A DNA stretch of 64,000 bases from the NCBI GenBank assembly GCA_024500155.1, contig CM044857.1, positions 44,466,001 through 44,530,000 on the forward strand, written 5' to 3'. This document shows, piece after piece, positions 11,986 to 24,102 of the stretch. The notes beneath the pieces were generated by a model, which was not told where the DNA came from, ran no database searches, and was given only the letters and a program-made list of their open reading frames with translations. Numbering within the stretch: position 1 is the stretch's first letter; each line of letters begins with the position of its first letter. The DNA comes from Chenopodium formosanum (taxonomy: Eukaryota; Streptophyta; Magnoliopsida; Caryophyllales; Amaranthaceae). A program made the position numbers and the translations under genes.

Positions 11986-12430
11986 TAGGATAGTGACTAA
12001 TTTAATTTAATCAATTCTTATCCCAACAGTAGATAGTGGAATTATGGTAACTTTGAATTGTTATGTCTGGTTTCCAAAGCATGGTATAATTATATATGAT
12101 AGATTAAAAATAATCCTCCATTAATTATGGAATATTCATGTATACGTTGTACATGTGTTGAAATTTAACTTATGAATTCTTTGTTTCATATTACATATTA
12201 CGTTGATGATCAATAACTTGATGAATTCTTTGTTTAAGTTAGACTTTTATCATTTATTTCTTTGTGAAAATATTGTTGAAAGTAAGAGTATGAACATTGA
12301 TTACATTGCAAAATAGTAAAATTCGTATAAAGACTATATATTTACATATCACATAATGTACAAACTAATAAATTCTTTTACAAAGTGCTAAACTATATAA
12401 GTAAAACTTTATGGAGCACCATCAATAACG
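11202..12430. other. AT-rich spacer between Rep and RPA-like genes
   Basis: No coding signal. It contains a 36-nt T run at about 11949-11984. It is likely the Rep 5' region of the Helitron. Confidence 0.5.
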
Positions 12431-12438
12431 CGTTGGCT

Positions 12439-15017
12439 TCATGATTGACTTATAGTCATTTCTCTTTTCCTAAAAAAAAAATAGAATCAATATAGTGAAT
12501 ATAGCATATAATAGTTTAGTTACATTGAACCAAAATATGTTATGAATGTGCTCACCTTTTAAGTAAATATGCACATTCTTCCTCCCAATTAACAAATGTG
12601 ACATAAATAACTTTGTAGTGTGACGATAAAGAATTTTGGGATGTAAGAGTAAAAACATATGAGGTATCATAATGTGTATGTAACAACATCATCATCTCTT
12701 TCTCATTTACCTGTGTATAATATAAAATATAATAATGTTAGAAAAAGAAATAAATGAGATGGCAAGTAAAAATATGTTGTGTAGATTAACCTGTTCATGC
12801 AAGTCCTTTAATTGGGACATAGTAGACCGAAGAAGGAATTCAATTTGTTGGTTGAACAAAATCAAATGCAATATTCCACTTGAGTCTCTAATAGTAATCT
12901 TGAGTGATAAACTGTTTACCAAAATAAATACATAACAATTTTAAAAACTGATTAAAAATAAGAAATGATTGATACAGACTAAAAATAATTCAGGGAATTT
13001 ACCCTTGAATGATTTCAGGATTATATTTGTGGCAATTTGAACATGTTTTTTGATCACCAGAATAATTGACTTTATAATTGCAAATAGAGCATGCATCATA
13101 CCATGTGAGGCTTTTTACATTAATATCAACCAACATCCCAAGAACTCTAAATACCTTTCCCTGTAAATTATAAGGAAAAGATACATGGACAATTTATAAA
13201 GTACAACAATTTAAAAATATAATTATGTAAAAACAAATAAAAGATAATTTGGACAATTTAATAAGTATTAAATAATAAAACTTGAATAATTGAAAATAAT
13301 AGTTGATGAAAAAAAAAGTAAATAGTGTATTTATTGAAATATGGTGAAATATTACTCTTGACCTTGATGGAAACTTAAATGTTGTAGTACGACGGGCATT
13401 TAATATCAAAAGTGTCCGATGTAACGAAAGTCCACATGTTTGTATCCACTTAGCTTTTGATTGAGCAAAGTTATCATTACAATACCTTTTAAAAAAAAAT
13501 AAGATTGCATTAGATATTTTAAGTAACATGTTGATCATATTTTTTAAAAAATACATATCATCCTCAATGTATAAGAAGGTGACGGTTGAAATTATCAGTT
13601 TAATATTATTATTTATGTATATAAAAAAAATCAGTAATATAACAAAAATAGAAAAAAGCATTACAATAACATAAATTACTAACCATTTTGCTATTTCATG
13701 GGAAGTAGAATCATTGTGATTGATATATAACCTTGTGTACCTTCCGGATGTCAAATGTAGTGTACCTAAAAGGTGAGTTTAGAATAATTAAATCAATATC
13801 TACATAAAATTAATCTTTTGTAGTAGCAAACTATGATTTTATAATAAAAATTGTTCATGTAATTAAGTTTACCATTATAATTTTGAAGTTGGACACTACA
13901 TGCAAGCAAAGTGAGATTTTGATCATAATCTTCTATTGCTCTTTCACCAATGTCGTTGACAAAGTTATTCCATATTGTCAATCTCATAGCAAAACAATTA
14001 TTTAAAAAATTGTAGTTCATTAGAATAAAGTAATATATATGTATATAATAAATAAATAAATAAATAATATTGCGTCATTATCATATTGAGATTTGTTAAG
14101 ATATTATTAGATATGCTTATCTTATATTTTTTGGGTAGTTACCTTGTTTATAGGATAAATTGAAGATATCTTAATATGGTTTTGATATCTTAGTAGTCAA
14201 ATAGTGTACGATATAAATTAAATTAATGAATGAATGCATGAGTGATTGAGTGGGCAAGCTTTCAAGTCCTCTAAAACTTTAGATTTTACCTTTGATCAAG
14301 CAGGATAATATCTTGTTTAATAGTACCCGTAATGTCATTCCGGTGAATCTCACTTGCATATATAATTAGTCCCACAACATCTAATTTAAAAAATAAAAGG
14401 TAAAATATTAATTAATTGATTACTGAAGATTTCCAAAAAAAAAAAAAAAAAAACAAAGTACGTAAATAAAAAAAAAAATGTAAAATGAAAGGTGATATAG
14501 TAACCTATCACAATTCCTTCAATGTGCTTAAATGAGGTCACACCGTGTAAAGACACCAAATTGTAGAAGTACTTGGGGAAATCTTCAATGTCGGTATCAA
14601 TCAACGATATTTCTGTGTCTGTAGTAATGTTGAGTTGATACGGATTGCGAACTATTCGTAACCAATCGTCAGCTTGAATAACTTGTACCCTTTTGAAACA
14701 GTACACTAAACCTTCTTGAAATTTGCCAATAAAATTGTCAACATCCTTTGTAAATATAATACCTTGAATGGGTTCTCCCTGTAAAAAAAATATAGATAAA
14801 TATAAATGAGTATGTTATATTTTTAAAAAAAAATATATATAATAAGAAGGAAGTATAAAAAATGTTTACACACCGTAGCATCAAGAAGAACCATTTTTCA
14901 AATTTTTTTGTTATTATTGACATGTTGAATTTCATACAATCTAATTATCCTTGCCTTTACATTCCAAAATTTGGAGTACGGGTTCAAATACACGAAAGGA
15001 GCATAAGCAATTGACAT
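12439..15017 (-). pseudogene. RPA70-like OB-fold ssDNA-binding protein of a Helitron
   Basis: Plant Helitrons often carry a gene related to the large subunit of replication protein A. Ten exons splice in frame on the minus strand: 15017-14874, 14778-14505, 14380-14290, 13982-13873, 13765-13684, 13485-13356, 13160-13003, 12911-12791, 12710-12556 and 12469-12439; 432 codons including the stop. The OB-fold-like parts read GEPIQGIIFTKDVDNFIGKF and EGLVYCFKRVQV (exon 2), then DVVGLIIYASEI (exon 3). Exon 7 has the DBD-C-type zinc ribbon (CSICNYKV...KTCSNCHKYN). Exon 8 reads DSSGILHLILFNQQIEFLL, the usual follow-on. The only clear defect is a TGA at 14898-14900 (codon 40), in an A/T run. It could be a nonsense mutation, a base error, or mean that translation starts downstream. 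Confidence 0.82.
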
Positions 15018-15762
15018 CCTGCAAATAAAAGAAGATGAAAATGAGTAGATAGTCTAAATGATCGGCAAAATTGAAAGAAAAAAAAAAAAGAAAAGAGATT
15101 GACTATAAAAGTTATGGAGTTTAATAAATCAATAATTTCGATATGATAAAACCAAATTCGTTTATTATTATGTGCCCAAAATACTAACCTTGCAATACTA
15201 AAAACACACCGTTGAATTTGAAAAGAGAGTGTTAGTCTTCCAAATTAAGATTAGAAAATATAGAATTGGATGTAAAAGGTGAAAAGGAAGAGTAACTACT
15301 GTTTGTTCTTATATTTGTATTGGAGGATAACTGCTAGGGAGTAATTTGATAGTAGTGAACATGTGTCCACCTACTAATGCAACACCTAATTTCAAGGAGC
15401 AGGGTTTTTTTTTTTTTTTTTTTTTTGGCTTTGAATGGAACCGTAGATAGCAGTTCTATTTTTACCACCAATTGAATAGGATGCACGTGCATGGAAGTTT
15501 ATTTGATATTTTTTTTTTCCTTTTTTTTCATTTTTTTTTTAAAAATATGTTTGTATAATTCAGTAACTATGAAAGGGTATTTTTGGAAAGGGAAAATTCC
15601 CAACCAAAAAAGGGTGTTCCCTTTAAAGATTAACATAGATAAGATAAAATCATAATTTAATCAGGGTGTTTAAGAAAAAAAAAAGTAAGGGCAATGTTGT
15701 AAAATCACACAAAAAAACTTATCATAAAAGGAAAGAAATAAGTTTGTTGCAAGTAATGTGTA

Positions 15763-15808
15763 CCGGCCCTTTTTAGTAAATGGTGCGAGTAATTCGTAAC
15801 GGAGGGAG
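15763..15808 (-). repeat. right Stowaway/mariner-like terminal repeat
   Basis: On the minus strand it reads CTCCCTCCGTTACGAATTAC, then TCGCACC and a few bases later AAAAAGGG. The left end at 4131 has the same start with two mismatches in 20 and a similar AAAAAGGG further in. A TA lies at 15809-15810. No local partner was found between 15020 and 15760. Confidence 0.55.
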
Positions 15809-15918
15809 TACTAAAAGACACACCAGCAATGTGTCAATTTCTGGTTTGTCCTTAGTATTTTTTTTTAAAAAAATATAAAACTTTTATATTTTAGGAAATT
15901 ATTATATGCAATACTAAT

Positions 15919-17853
15919 TGTAGGGAATATTTCAAGCATCCCACACTTGAGCTCACTGTGATTATACACTTAAGCATGGTAGCGTCCAAAAGGAAGGAAG
16001 GTAGAGTAAAAGAGTCGCCAACAAGTTTTAGGAACTTGTAAACCGTTCACAGGGTGAAAGTTACACCCCTTCACGATCCATGAGATCGCTAACTCCATAG
16101 GTCTGGAACCATGACTGGATATTCGGGGATGAAGGTACAAATCCAACCTAAAAAAGATTGAACCTGCCCTAAATAGGCCTCTACTTTTATTCTTCTCGTA
16201 TTCATGTGCGCTTTCTGACTAACATACAATCAATAGGTTAACCCTAAACCTATTTAATCTATGTTGGTTCAATATTAATGCACAAATAACTCTATTATTG
16301 GCAATCACTTGAATTATGATCATATTAGCCTAGACAAGATTATTAATTATCTTATTAAGCGTGATTACAAGTACCAATTCCCTTTAAACATACGAGAAAG
16401 GCGTGATCAAGCAATAACAATAATAATATATATCAAGCAACATAATAACAACAATCATAACAATCATGTTAACAATAAAAGCATAATAATAATAGCAAGA
16501 TCCTAGACATGATATCAACAAGATTAATAACAAATCCTATCATGTCACCAAACAATAAAAATCAAAACTTTATCCCTAACATGATATTAAAAAGAATAGG
16601 AAGCATCCTAAACATGATACTAGAAACATACATGATATTAGAAATTTTAGTTATTACCATAAACATGATAGTAGGAAGCAATAAAAACATCCTAACATGA
16701 TACTAGGAATTAAAATAATCAAAGCATGATTTCTATATAACAATTAAATTACTTACTTGGATGCCTCGTATCTCTTTCTAATAACAAAATACACGCGTTA
16801 GTAACTTCAAGGAAAATATTAAACAGTAAATCTAATCAAAGAATCGAAATAGTATTTGGGACCAAACCCTCAAAAACTATCAACCTTTCACGTCTAGGGC
16901 GAAGGCAACTTCGAACTTGGCTAGGTGTGTCTAGAACTAATGTATGTGGAATTTTGTGAAAGGGAAAGGTTTAGAAAAAGAATAGAGAGAGAAAGCTTCT
17001 AGCTTTTAGAGAGAAAGATGAGAGAGATGATGATTGTGAATTGTTGATGATTAAAAACAGGGTCAAGGACCCTATTTATAGAGAAAATAGTCCGAAAACG
17101 ATAGAAAATACTTCAATTTCTATACGGAATAAAACTGGCATCTGTCGCCAGGCGATCGCCAGGCGACAGACATCAACGCCAGGCGACAGGATTAGCGCTC
17201 GGTGACAGACATTAGCGCAAGCATCTGTCGTCTGGTGACAAACTCTGTCGCTTGGCGCTAATTAAAAGATAAAACGCGCTTTGTACGTGGAATCCTCTTC
17301 TTAATATGATTAAGCAGCAAATTCCGTGTTTATCAAATTAAAATCGGATTTATCATAAAACACTTATTTTATTCCAAATAAAACTCTTTAAAAATATAAT
17401 TATCAATCCTAATATCATTAGAATTTAAAAGAACCTTCTAGATTATTCTAGAAGATTAAAGTCAATCCTAATAACTTTAGGAATAATAATTAATAGGCCC
17501 TCCTCTAGATCATTGAGTCGCATATAAAAATCATTTCGAGTCCAATTTAGTATTTAGGCCATAACTTCCTCATTATTCATCGAAATTGGGCTTATAATAT
17601 ATCGTTGGAAAGCTCTTTTCGAGCCCAATCCAACTACACTATTATTGGACCCTTATCATGGACCAACCTAAATTGGACTGGTTATTTTCATAAATAGAGT
17701 GTAAAAAGAAATATTTTCAAAAACAGAAAGAGAGATATTTTAATAAAAACAACCGCATCACAAGACTTTTCACATTTCACCTTGTTCAATAATCAAATGA
17801 CGTGAAAGGTATCACTGGGTTTGGTTTTGGGGAGACACATTTGGGTGTTTACA
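15919..17853 (-). mobile_element. solo LTR with CTAAT target duplication
   Basis: 1935 bp beginning TGTAGGGAAT and ending GGTGTTTACA, flanked by CTAAT at 15914-15918 and 17854-17858. Orientation is minus: a TATA box, CTATAAATAGG on the minus strand, lies at about 17071-17085. A GC-rich block of CGCCAGGCGACAG-like units lies at 17145-17260, on the transcript side of that TATA box. A TATATCGTTGGAAAGCTC block near 17600 matches one in two other LTRs here. No internal pol sequence exists, so this is a solo LTR. Frames at 16309-16700 are chance Asn/Ile-rich ORFs. Confidence 0.88.
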
Positions 17854-17959
17854 CTAATAATTTTCATAGTTAGCTGTATAAAATAAATAAAGATATTTTA
17901 CATTCTATAGATGGATTCGCAACTACTAAAGGTCTGTGTTTTGGCACCATTAACATATA

Positions 17960-18240
17960 CTCCCTCTGTTTTTAAATACTTGCTCCATTTCTCCATGCGC
18001 GGAGTTTGGAGAAATTAGAGAAAGTAATAAAATATGGAGATAGTGGGATAGTTGAGAAAATAAAAAATTGTAAAAAGCAAAAGTAGTGGAAGAATAGGAG
18101 GAGAGAGAGTATTATGTTGGGTCCACTAAGTATGAGAAATGAATTAAATATTGTAAAAGTTTCCCAAAAAAGGAAATGGAGCAAGTATTTAAAAACGGCC
18201 GGAAAAGGAAAGTGGAGCAAGTATTTAAAAACGGGGGGAG
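17960..18240. mobile_element. Stowaway MITE
   Basis: 281 bp with TIRs CTCCCTCTGTTTTTAAATAC at the left and CTCCCCCCGTTTTTAAATAC when the right end is reversed, flanked by TA on both sides. The right TIR is partly duplicated: GAGCAAGTATTTAAAAACGG occurs at about 18178-18198 and again at 18216-18235. Confidence 0.9.
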
Positions 18241-18625
18241 TAATTATTTCTTAAAACGCAATCTTTGAGAATTTTTTTTAAGAATATAATCTTCATATAC
18301 TTGACAAGAATAATTATTGAATTAGGAAAAAAAAAGCATATATATATAATTTGTAAATACTTCTTTGATTGATAATAGTAAGAAATAAAAAGGATACATC
18401 AATTTTGTCTTTGAAAATTTAAAATGACGGGCATCAAATCAGTCGGTAAAATAAAATATTAGCGAACGATTTATAACACGGTTGCTAATTACCGACCGTT
18501 TTAAAAATCAGTAATTCGACATAATTTTAATATACTCATTCGACTAAAGAACTAAACAACTCTTTCACTTGATATTAATATTTTATTAAATATAGTACTA
18601 ATTTAATGATAAAAATTAAGATATA

Positions 18626-18652
18626 CCGTGCATGGCACGGAACCTAACCTAG
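18626..18652 (+). mobile_element. Helitron 3' terminus
   Basis: The hairpin CCGTGCATGGCACGG is followed nine bases later by CTAG and a T, the standard non-autonomous Helitron 3' end. The 5' end was not located. Confidence 0.6.
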
Positions 18653-20095
18653 TAAAAATTATAATTGTGTACATTTTTCAAGTCATATTATCACTCAAAA
18701 TATGTAAAATCTTTGCATTAACATACACAAAACTACAAAAAATAAAATAATATAATCAAAAGACTTTGTAATTAGACGATAACTTAAGGTAATGTATTGT
18801 TTTACAGTTAATATTTAGTTTTTCCAAAAAAAAATAAAAAATAATAAAGAAAATTGGAAGAAAAAAAGTTTAGGCAGGAAAAAATTGAAAGAAAGGCTGA
18901 CACGTGTACAATATGGGGAAAGTGATGATGTGAGCGTTTGTTACTTTAATATTAATTATCTATAAATATAACTAAAGTAGCAACCGCTGACATCATATAC
19001 TCCACATGGCAGCTTTACAAGAAAAATTTTCCCGCCTAAATAAAATATGATGTCATTATATTTAAAATTTTAATTTCACCTCCTCTCAATTTATCTACAC
19101 TCTTTAATTTATTTAATTTCACCAACTATTTGTACCCAATGCATACTCTATGTTTCTTATATGAGGTAATTAAGTAATATGAGTACATACAATATATACT
19201 CCATGTTTCAAAGAAATTTCTAATATCGTGCATCACATGAGACTAATCTAGTCATAGATTATAGGGTAGGGCGGGTTTTATAAGAGTTTTAAGTAAACTT
19301 GTTTTAAAAAGTACGGAGTATTAGTTTTCCTTTATCCTTCAATTTCTCAAATATTATTTTCATACACCAAAGCTTGTAGAGTATCAATTGAAAATAAGTT
19401 TTGTTTTGGAATTTTTTATTTATCTTAAAAACGAACGAAATTACACGAATTAAACTGAATTTACAATAAACAAAAGGAAAGTAAAGTAACATAAGTTACT
19501 ATAGGCATAAAAAGACGTTATATAACACCAACTAAGGTCATTCACGACATTTACCTTTAAGTTATTACAACTACTGCGGACAACGCAAATAAGGTTTACC
19601 AACTTACATTTAAACATGCGATGAGACCATTGATAGAATGGGAGAAGTTAGTGATGATGCTTCATGTGATAAGGGTCTTTTTTGAACATATAATTAAAAG
19701 TCTGTGAAATATTGCTGAGATGACGGAGACTACTCAAAATTGATATACTAGTATTAAAAGTCTATGAATATTGCTGAGATGACGGAGACTGCCCAAAATT
19801 GGTATGCCTTACCCTAAGGGACGAAACAATTTCCTAAGAATTTAAATGGATAAAATCTTCTTCAGACCTTTGCTCGATGTCAATTACATTTCCTTGTGAT
19901 CTGACAAAACTATCCCTTGTATTCTGATACAAGTTCGTTACTCGAATTATTCGTATGTTATTCGTATGTTGTTAAACATATTTTTCAGTTATGAGAATTC
20001 TTAGCTAACATCAGGACTGTATAACTCTCCAAAAATGAAGGTCCGTGTAAAATAGATTATTGGTTCGAATCTTCCCCTAAAACAACATACCCACC
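18653..20095. other. intergenic stretch without gene
   Basis: AT-rich and without coding signal. It contains one tandem duplication (19692-19804) and, near 20060, a GGTTCGAATC box-B-like motif that may be a SINE relic. Confidence 0.5.
19692..19804 (+). repeat. two-copy tandem duplication of about 60 bp
   Basis: ATTAAAAGTCTGTGAAATAT at 19692 recurs with small differences at 19753. Both copies continue TGCTGAGATGACGGAGACT. Confidence 0.8.
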
Positions 20096-20114
20096 CAAAT
20101 TGACACTACAAATT

Positions 20115-22803
20115 TTTACCTACACCCCACGGCAGGGAACACTACCTACACCCCCACACCCTACGCGCGTGCCCCGCCCCCGCCCCTTTTCATTTATGAT
20201 TTTTCTGTAAATTTTATATAACATGTTCATTTTTGTATCGGTAAATGTTCATTTATGAACCATTAGATGTTCATTTTTATAATAAGGAGTTTTTGTTCAA
20301 ATTAATATATTTTTGAATTGAATTTTAAAATTTTTTTATAAATAAATATGAGAGAAAATTTATTTATAAGGACTGGTGCGTTCAAATCATTTTTATTATT
20401 AGAAGTATTGCATCATCCAATGTTCATTTTTGTTTGTTCTTATTTCAACAAATATTCATTTTTGTACCATCAAATGTTCATTTCAAGAGCTATGTATAAG
20501 TTTTATAGTAGGATGTATGCAAATACATACGTCTTAGAATTGTATTTATATAAATAAAACGTTGTTACAAAATAATTTCCAATATAAAATAAATTCAATT
20601 TAATTACAGTAATAACACATTTCCATACAGCTATACTATTACATGTAATTATTTCATAAACATGAAAAGTGAACATTATTGGTTGGGTAGTTGAAAGACT
20701 AACACGAAGTCGGTGTGAACATTTAGGTATTTGCTTATGAACATATTGCTTTTCTAATATGAGCATTGGATTTTGTATTATTGATCATTAACGACTTGTT
20801 TACTTTTCATAAGGAAGATAAATCAATATTAGAAATATCAAATGCATACTCAAGATCTTTTGTATCATCTAGCTATCAATATTAGAATGAAATTCATAAA
20901 TAGGAAATAAGCATTTATTTAGCTTCCAAAATGTCAAAATTTGTCTATTAAAATGAACATAAGTCTCTTATATTTTATGTGTGGTATTAGTATTAAAAGA
21001 ACATTTTACAATATAAAAAATGAGCAAGTGTTAAACTTGAATGAACTACTTTTAATGTGCAATTGAACATTTAATCAAATTTAAATAAACATCTATCAAA
21101 ATAATTATGTGCATATGTGTGTGTGTGTGTGTGAATAAAACATTTACCAATATGTAAATGAACATATATTATTGTAAATATAAACATAATATCAAAATAA
21201 AAATGAACGTCAATTACCAAATCTATATATACTAATACACATATTAGTTTGTAATTAAAAGTGAAAATTTTAAACTTTTGAGATGTACATATATGCATCT
21301 TACAAAATGACATTGTCATTTAATACATTTCGTATAAATAACAGAATATAAAATCATCTTTATTCATTGTTATGTTATATCCTTTTCCTAGCGTTATAAT
21401 AGCTTGTGTGCTGTTTTTTATTCATATATTTTCTCAATATATACATCGATATCTTCTACTTTCTTATATAATGATAGGGCATGTGTAATAAGAGATCAAA
21501 ATTTTAAAACATTAATAAACATTTACGCATACAAATATGAACCCATTATTAGAAAATGATCATATACAGTTCAATATGAAAATGAACAATTATTAAAATG
21601 TAAATGAACACCTTTCAATATGAACATGAATGTGAACTAGTGTTAAAACTCAAACGAGCATCAAAAATAGTTTTCACTAAGAGCTAAATTAATTATACCT
21701 ATAAAAAAATATGTGAAGAAATTGGCCAAAAATAGACATTACTAGAACTCTGAAGATCGTCTATTAATATGTGAATGACCCCTTACTAATATATAAATGA
21801 ACATCTAAGTAAATGAAAATGAACATTTATAAAAAAATAATTTTTACTACGAACTAACTTTACATTTATAATCCTACTTAAATATAGATCAAATTATCCA
21901 TAAAATAAGGACAATTAAACTCTCTTTCAAAAAGAATAAAAGGGACAATTAAACTCTATTTTCAAAAGTGTTATTCAAATGAACATTTTTGTATACTTAA
22001 ATGAACAACCATAAACATAAATATATACCAAAAGAATTTCAAGAATAACATCATGTAAAAATGAACATATCGTCTATTATAAATGATCATTATACCTTGC
22101 AATTGCAGACACATCTTTTTCAACAGAACCGACTACTTGATGTTATTATAGCTTTTAAAAGTTGAGGATCAACTACATGAGATTTAATTAGATTAATGCT
22201 CTTTTTGTACCGTATCTACTCGTGATTGAATAAGAATATAATCGTCATCTTAGTTCATAAACAATTTTTTTTAAAATAAATAAATAAATAAATCAATTAA
22301 CAATTACATAACTCCATACTGTAAGTGACTAATCAAATAAACTCTTTCAAATCAAGTAAATGGCACTTACATGTCTCCAAAATCGTCATTTTTTGTTGTT
22401 GTTTTGCAAATTCTAGCGGAATTTCATCTCTTATATCACACATTTTTCTTGATTATTGTACTCAATTTTGATCGTAAAATATAATCAAATAGACTTACTG
22501 TTGACTTTCGCTAGCTAGTGCAATTTCCTCTCGTATATCACTCATTGTTTTTTATATTGTAACAAATTTATAGATTTTTCTTCAGAATTGAGCAATTTCA
22601 AAAGCAAAAATTGAGAGAGAAAATGACAGATGAAGAAAGAGAAAATGATGGATTTTTAGTTTTTTTGTTTTATATTTTTGTATTGGGGTAGTGTAGTAGC
22701 AGTTACTCTTTACTACTCGGTTAATGGGTTTCTTTATAAGGATTATTATAGTAATTTAGGGGAGGGGATGTAGGCATTGTTACTTAGAGGGGGATGTAGG
22801 CAT
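20115..22803. mobile_element. 2.7-kb element with degenerate terminal repeats and many TGAACAT motifs
   Basis: The left end has two copies of CTACACCCC (near 20125 and 20152). The right end has two inverted counterparts, GGGGATGTAGGCATTGTTA and GGGGGATGTAGGCATTAAC (22762-22807). The ends are therefore inverted repeats about 45 bp long but degenerate. The interior is AT-rich, has no real ORF, and carries about 20 copies of ATGTTCA or TGAACAT. No target duplication was identified, so the superfamily is unknown. Confidence 0.45.
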
Positions 22804-22925
22804 TAACAATCACTCTTACATACACATTGGTGGGTTTATGGCCTAAATTACTTAAGCCCAAATCACCGTGTAAACCCAAGATAATATTTTATACTGAATA
22901 CTATTTTAACAATCTTTGATAATTA

Positions 22926-23522
22926 TCAATAACATAATACTAAAACAGACACCGGGAATGACATGTGTCATTTCCTGGTGCTGTTATTTTCCTTCCAATA
23001 GTCCAAAGCCATCCTATCTCTTCTCTTTCCAAAAATATTTTAGAAAATATTTATATAATATGATTTGTAATTGGTTTTATTATATCTTCTATGTATACAA
23101 TTAACTAAAATTTTATTCTAAATATATTATAATTCGTATCTTTTCTTGTCAAAATCTTTTAAAAGAATATTTGTATAATATGATTTCTTATTTGAGCATA
23201 TTTTTTTTTTTGTTAATCATGCTTTTTATTTAACGAGATGCATTTTATATTGTGTTGGGAAAAATAAACTGATGTAACTATTTTCTTTTCCCCCAAAAAT
23301 TACAAGATTGCTTTGACTATCAGCTAAAATTTCTTTCCTCAATCTAATCTCATCTTATCATATCACATCCTATTTTGTTTGTTTTTCTTTTCCTCTTCCT
23401 ACAAACATTGTTATTATTTTTGTACGTATGGATTTTAAAACTATTTTAATACTATATAGCTTTAATTTACGCAAAATTAATTTTTTTTGTTAAATACGTG
23501 CATTGCACGGGCACTAACCTAG
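22926..23522 (+). mobile_element. short non-autonomous Helitron
   Basis: It begins TC after an A (TCAATAACATAATACTAAAA) and ends with the hairpin CGTGCATTGCACG at 23497-23509 and CTAG at 23519-23522 followed by T. It is 597 bp with no coding. The same 3' signature is seen at 18652. Confidence 0.7.
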
Positions 23523-23847
23523 TTTAAATCTAAAGATAGTATAATGTATTAATATTTGTATATAGTTATGTGAAATCTTGTTAGAGTTTTCTTGATTAAC
23601 TTTTAATAAGTCAATAGTAAGAGGGACATTTTTTTTTTGTTCACAAATCACAAGTACGGATAATGAGAATCAATCTTAGTACTCTTTAGAATCGGGAGAG
23701 AAGTTGATTAAAAACAAAAACATTGTCAATTGAATGGAATTGTACATCCCTCTAATTAGACCTCTAATATCATGGGGGTTGAGTTGATTTTACTTTTTTT
23801 TGGCTAAGTGATTTGATTTTACTTAGCTCTATTATACACCTAGTTTT

Positions 23848-23890
<43 letters not shown>

Positions 23891-24102
23891 GAAAGGCATT
23901 ATACACCTAGTACTTAGTGCACCAAATTTAGAGTTTTTTCTTTTTTTGATAATTTTTTCATTTAATTTGTAGATACGGATCCTTGGTAATCGTACTCGTA
24001 CAGTCGTACGTGATATCCCGCGATCTAATGGCAATAAAAATAAAGAGGTCTCCATTATAGACACGTGATTGATTCCCCTATGTGCTCGTGGTGTAGCGAG
24101 GT

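Noticed and set aside
16309..16700. Two Asn/Ile-rich open frames
   Set aside because: They lie inside a solo LTR, and their composition simply reflects AT-rich DNA.
17145..17260. CRISPR-like array of CGCCAGGCGAC units
   Set aside because: Units are degenerate, spacers are absent or irregular, and the sequence is plant LTR DNA.
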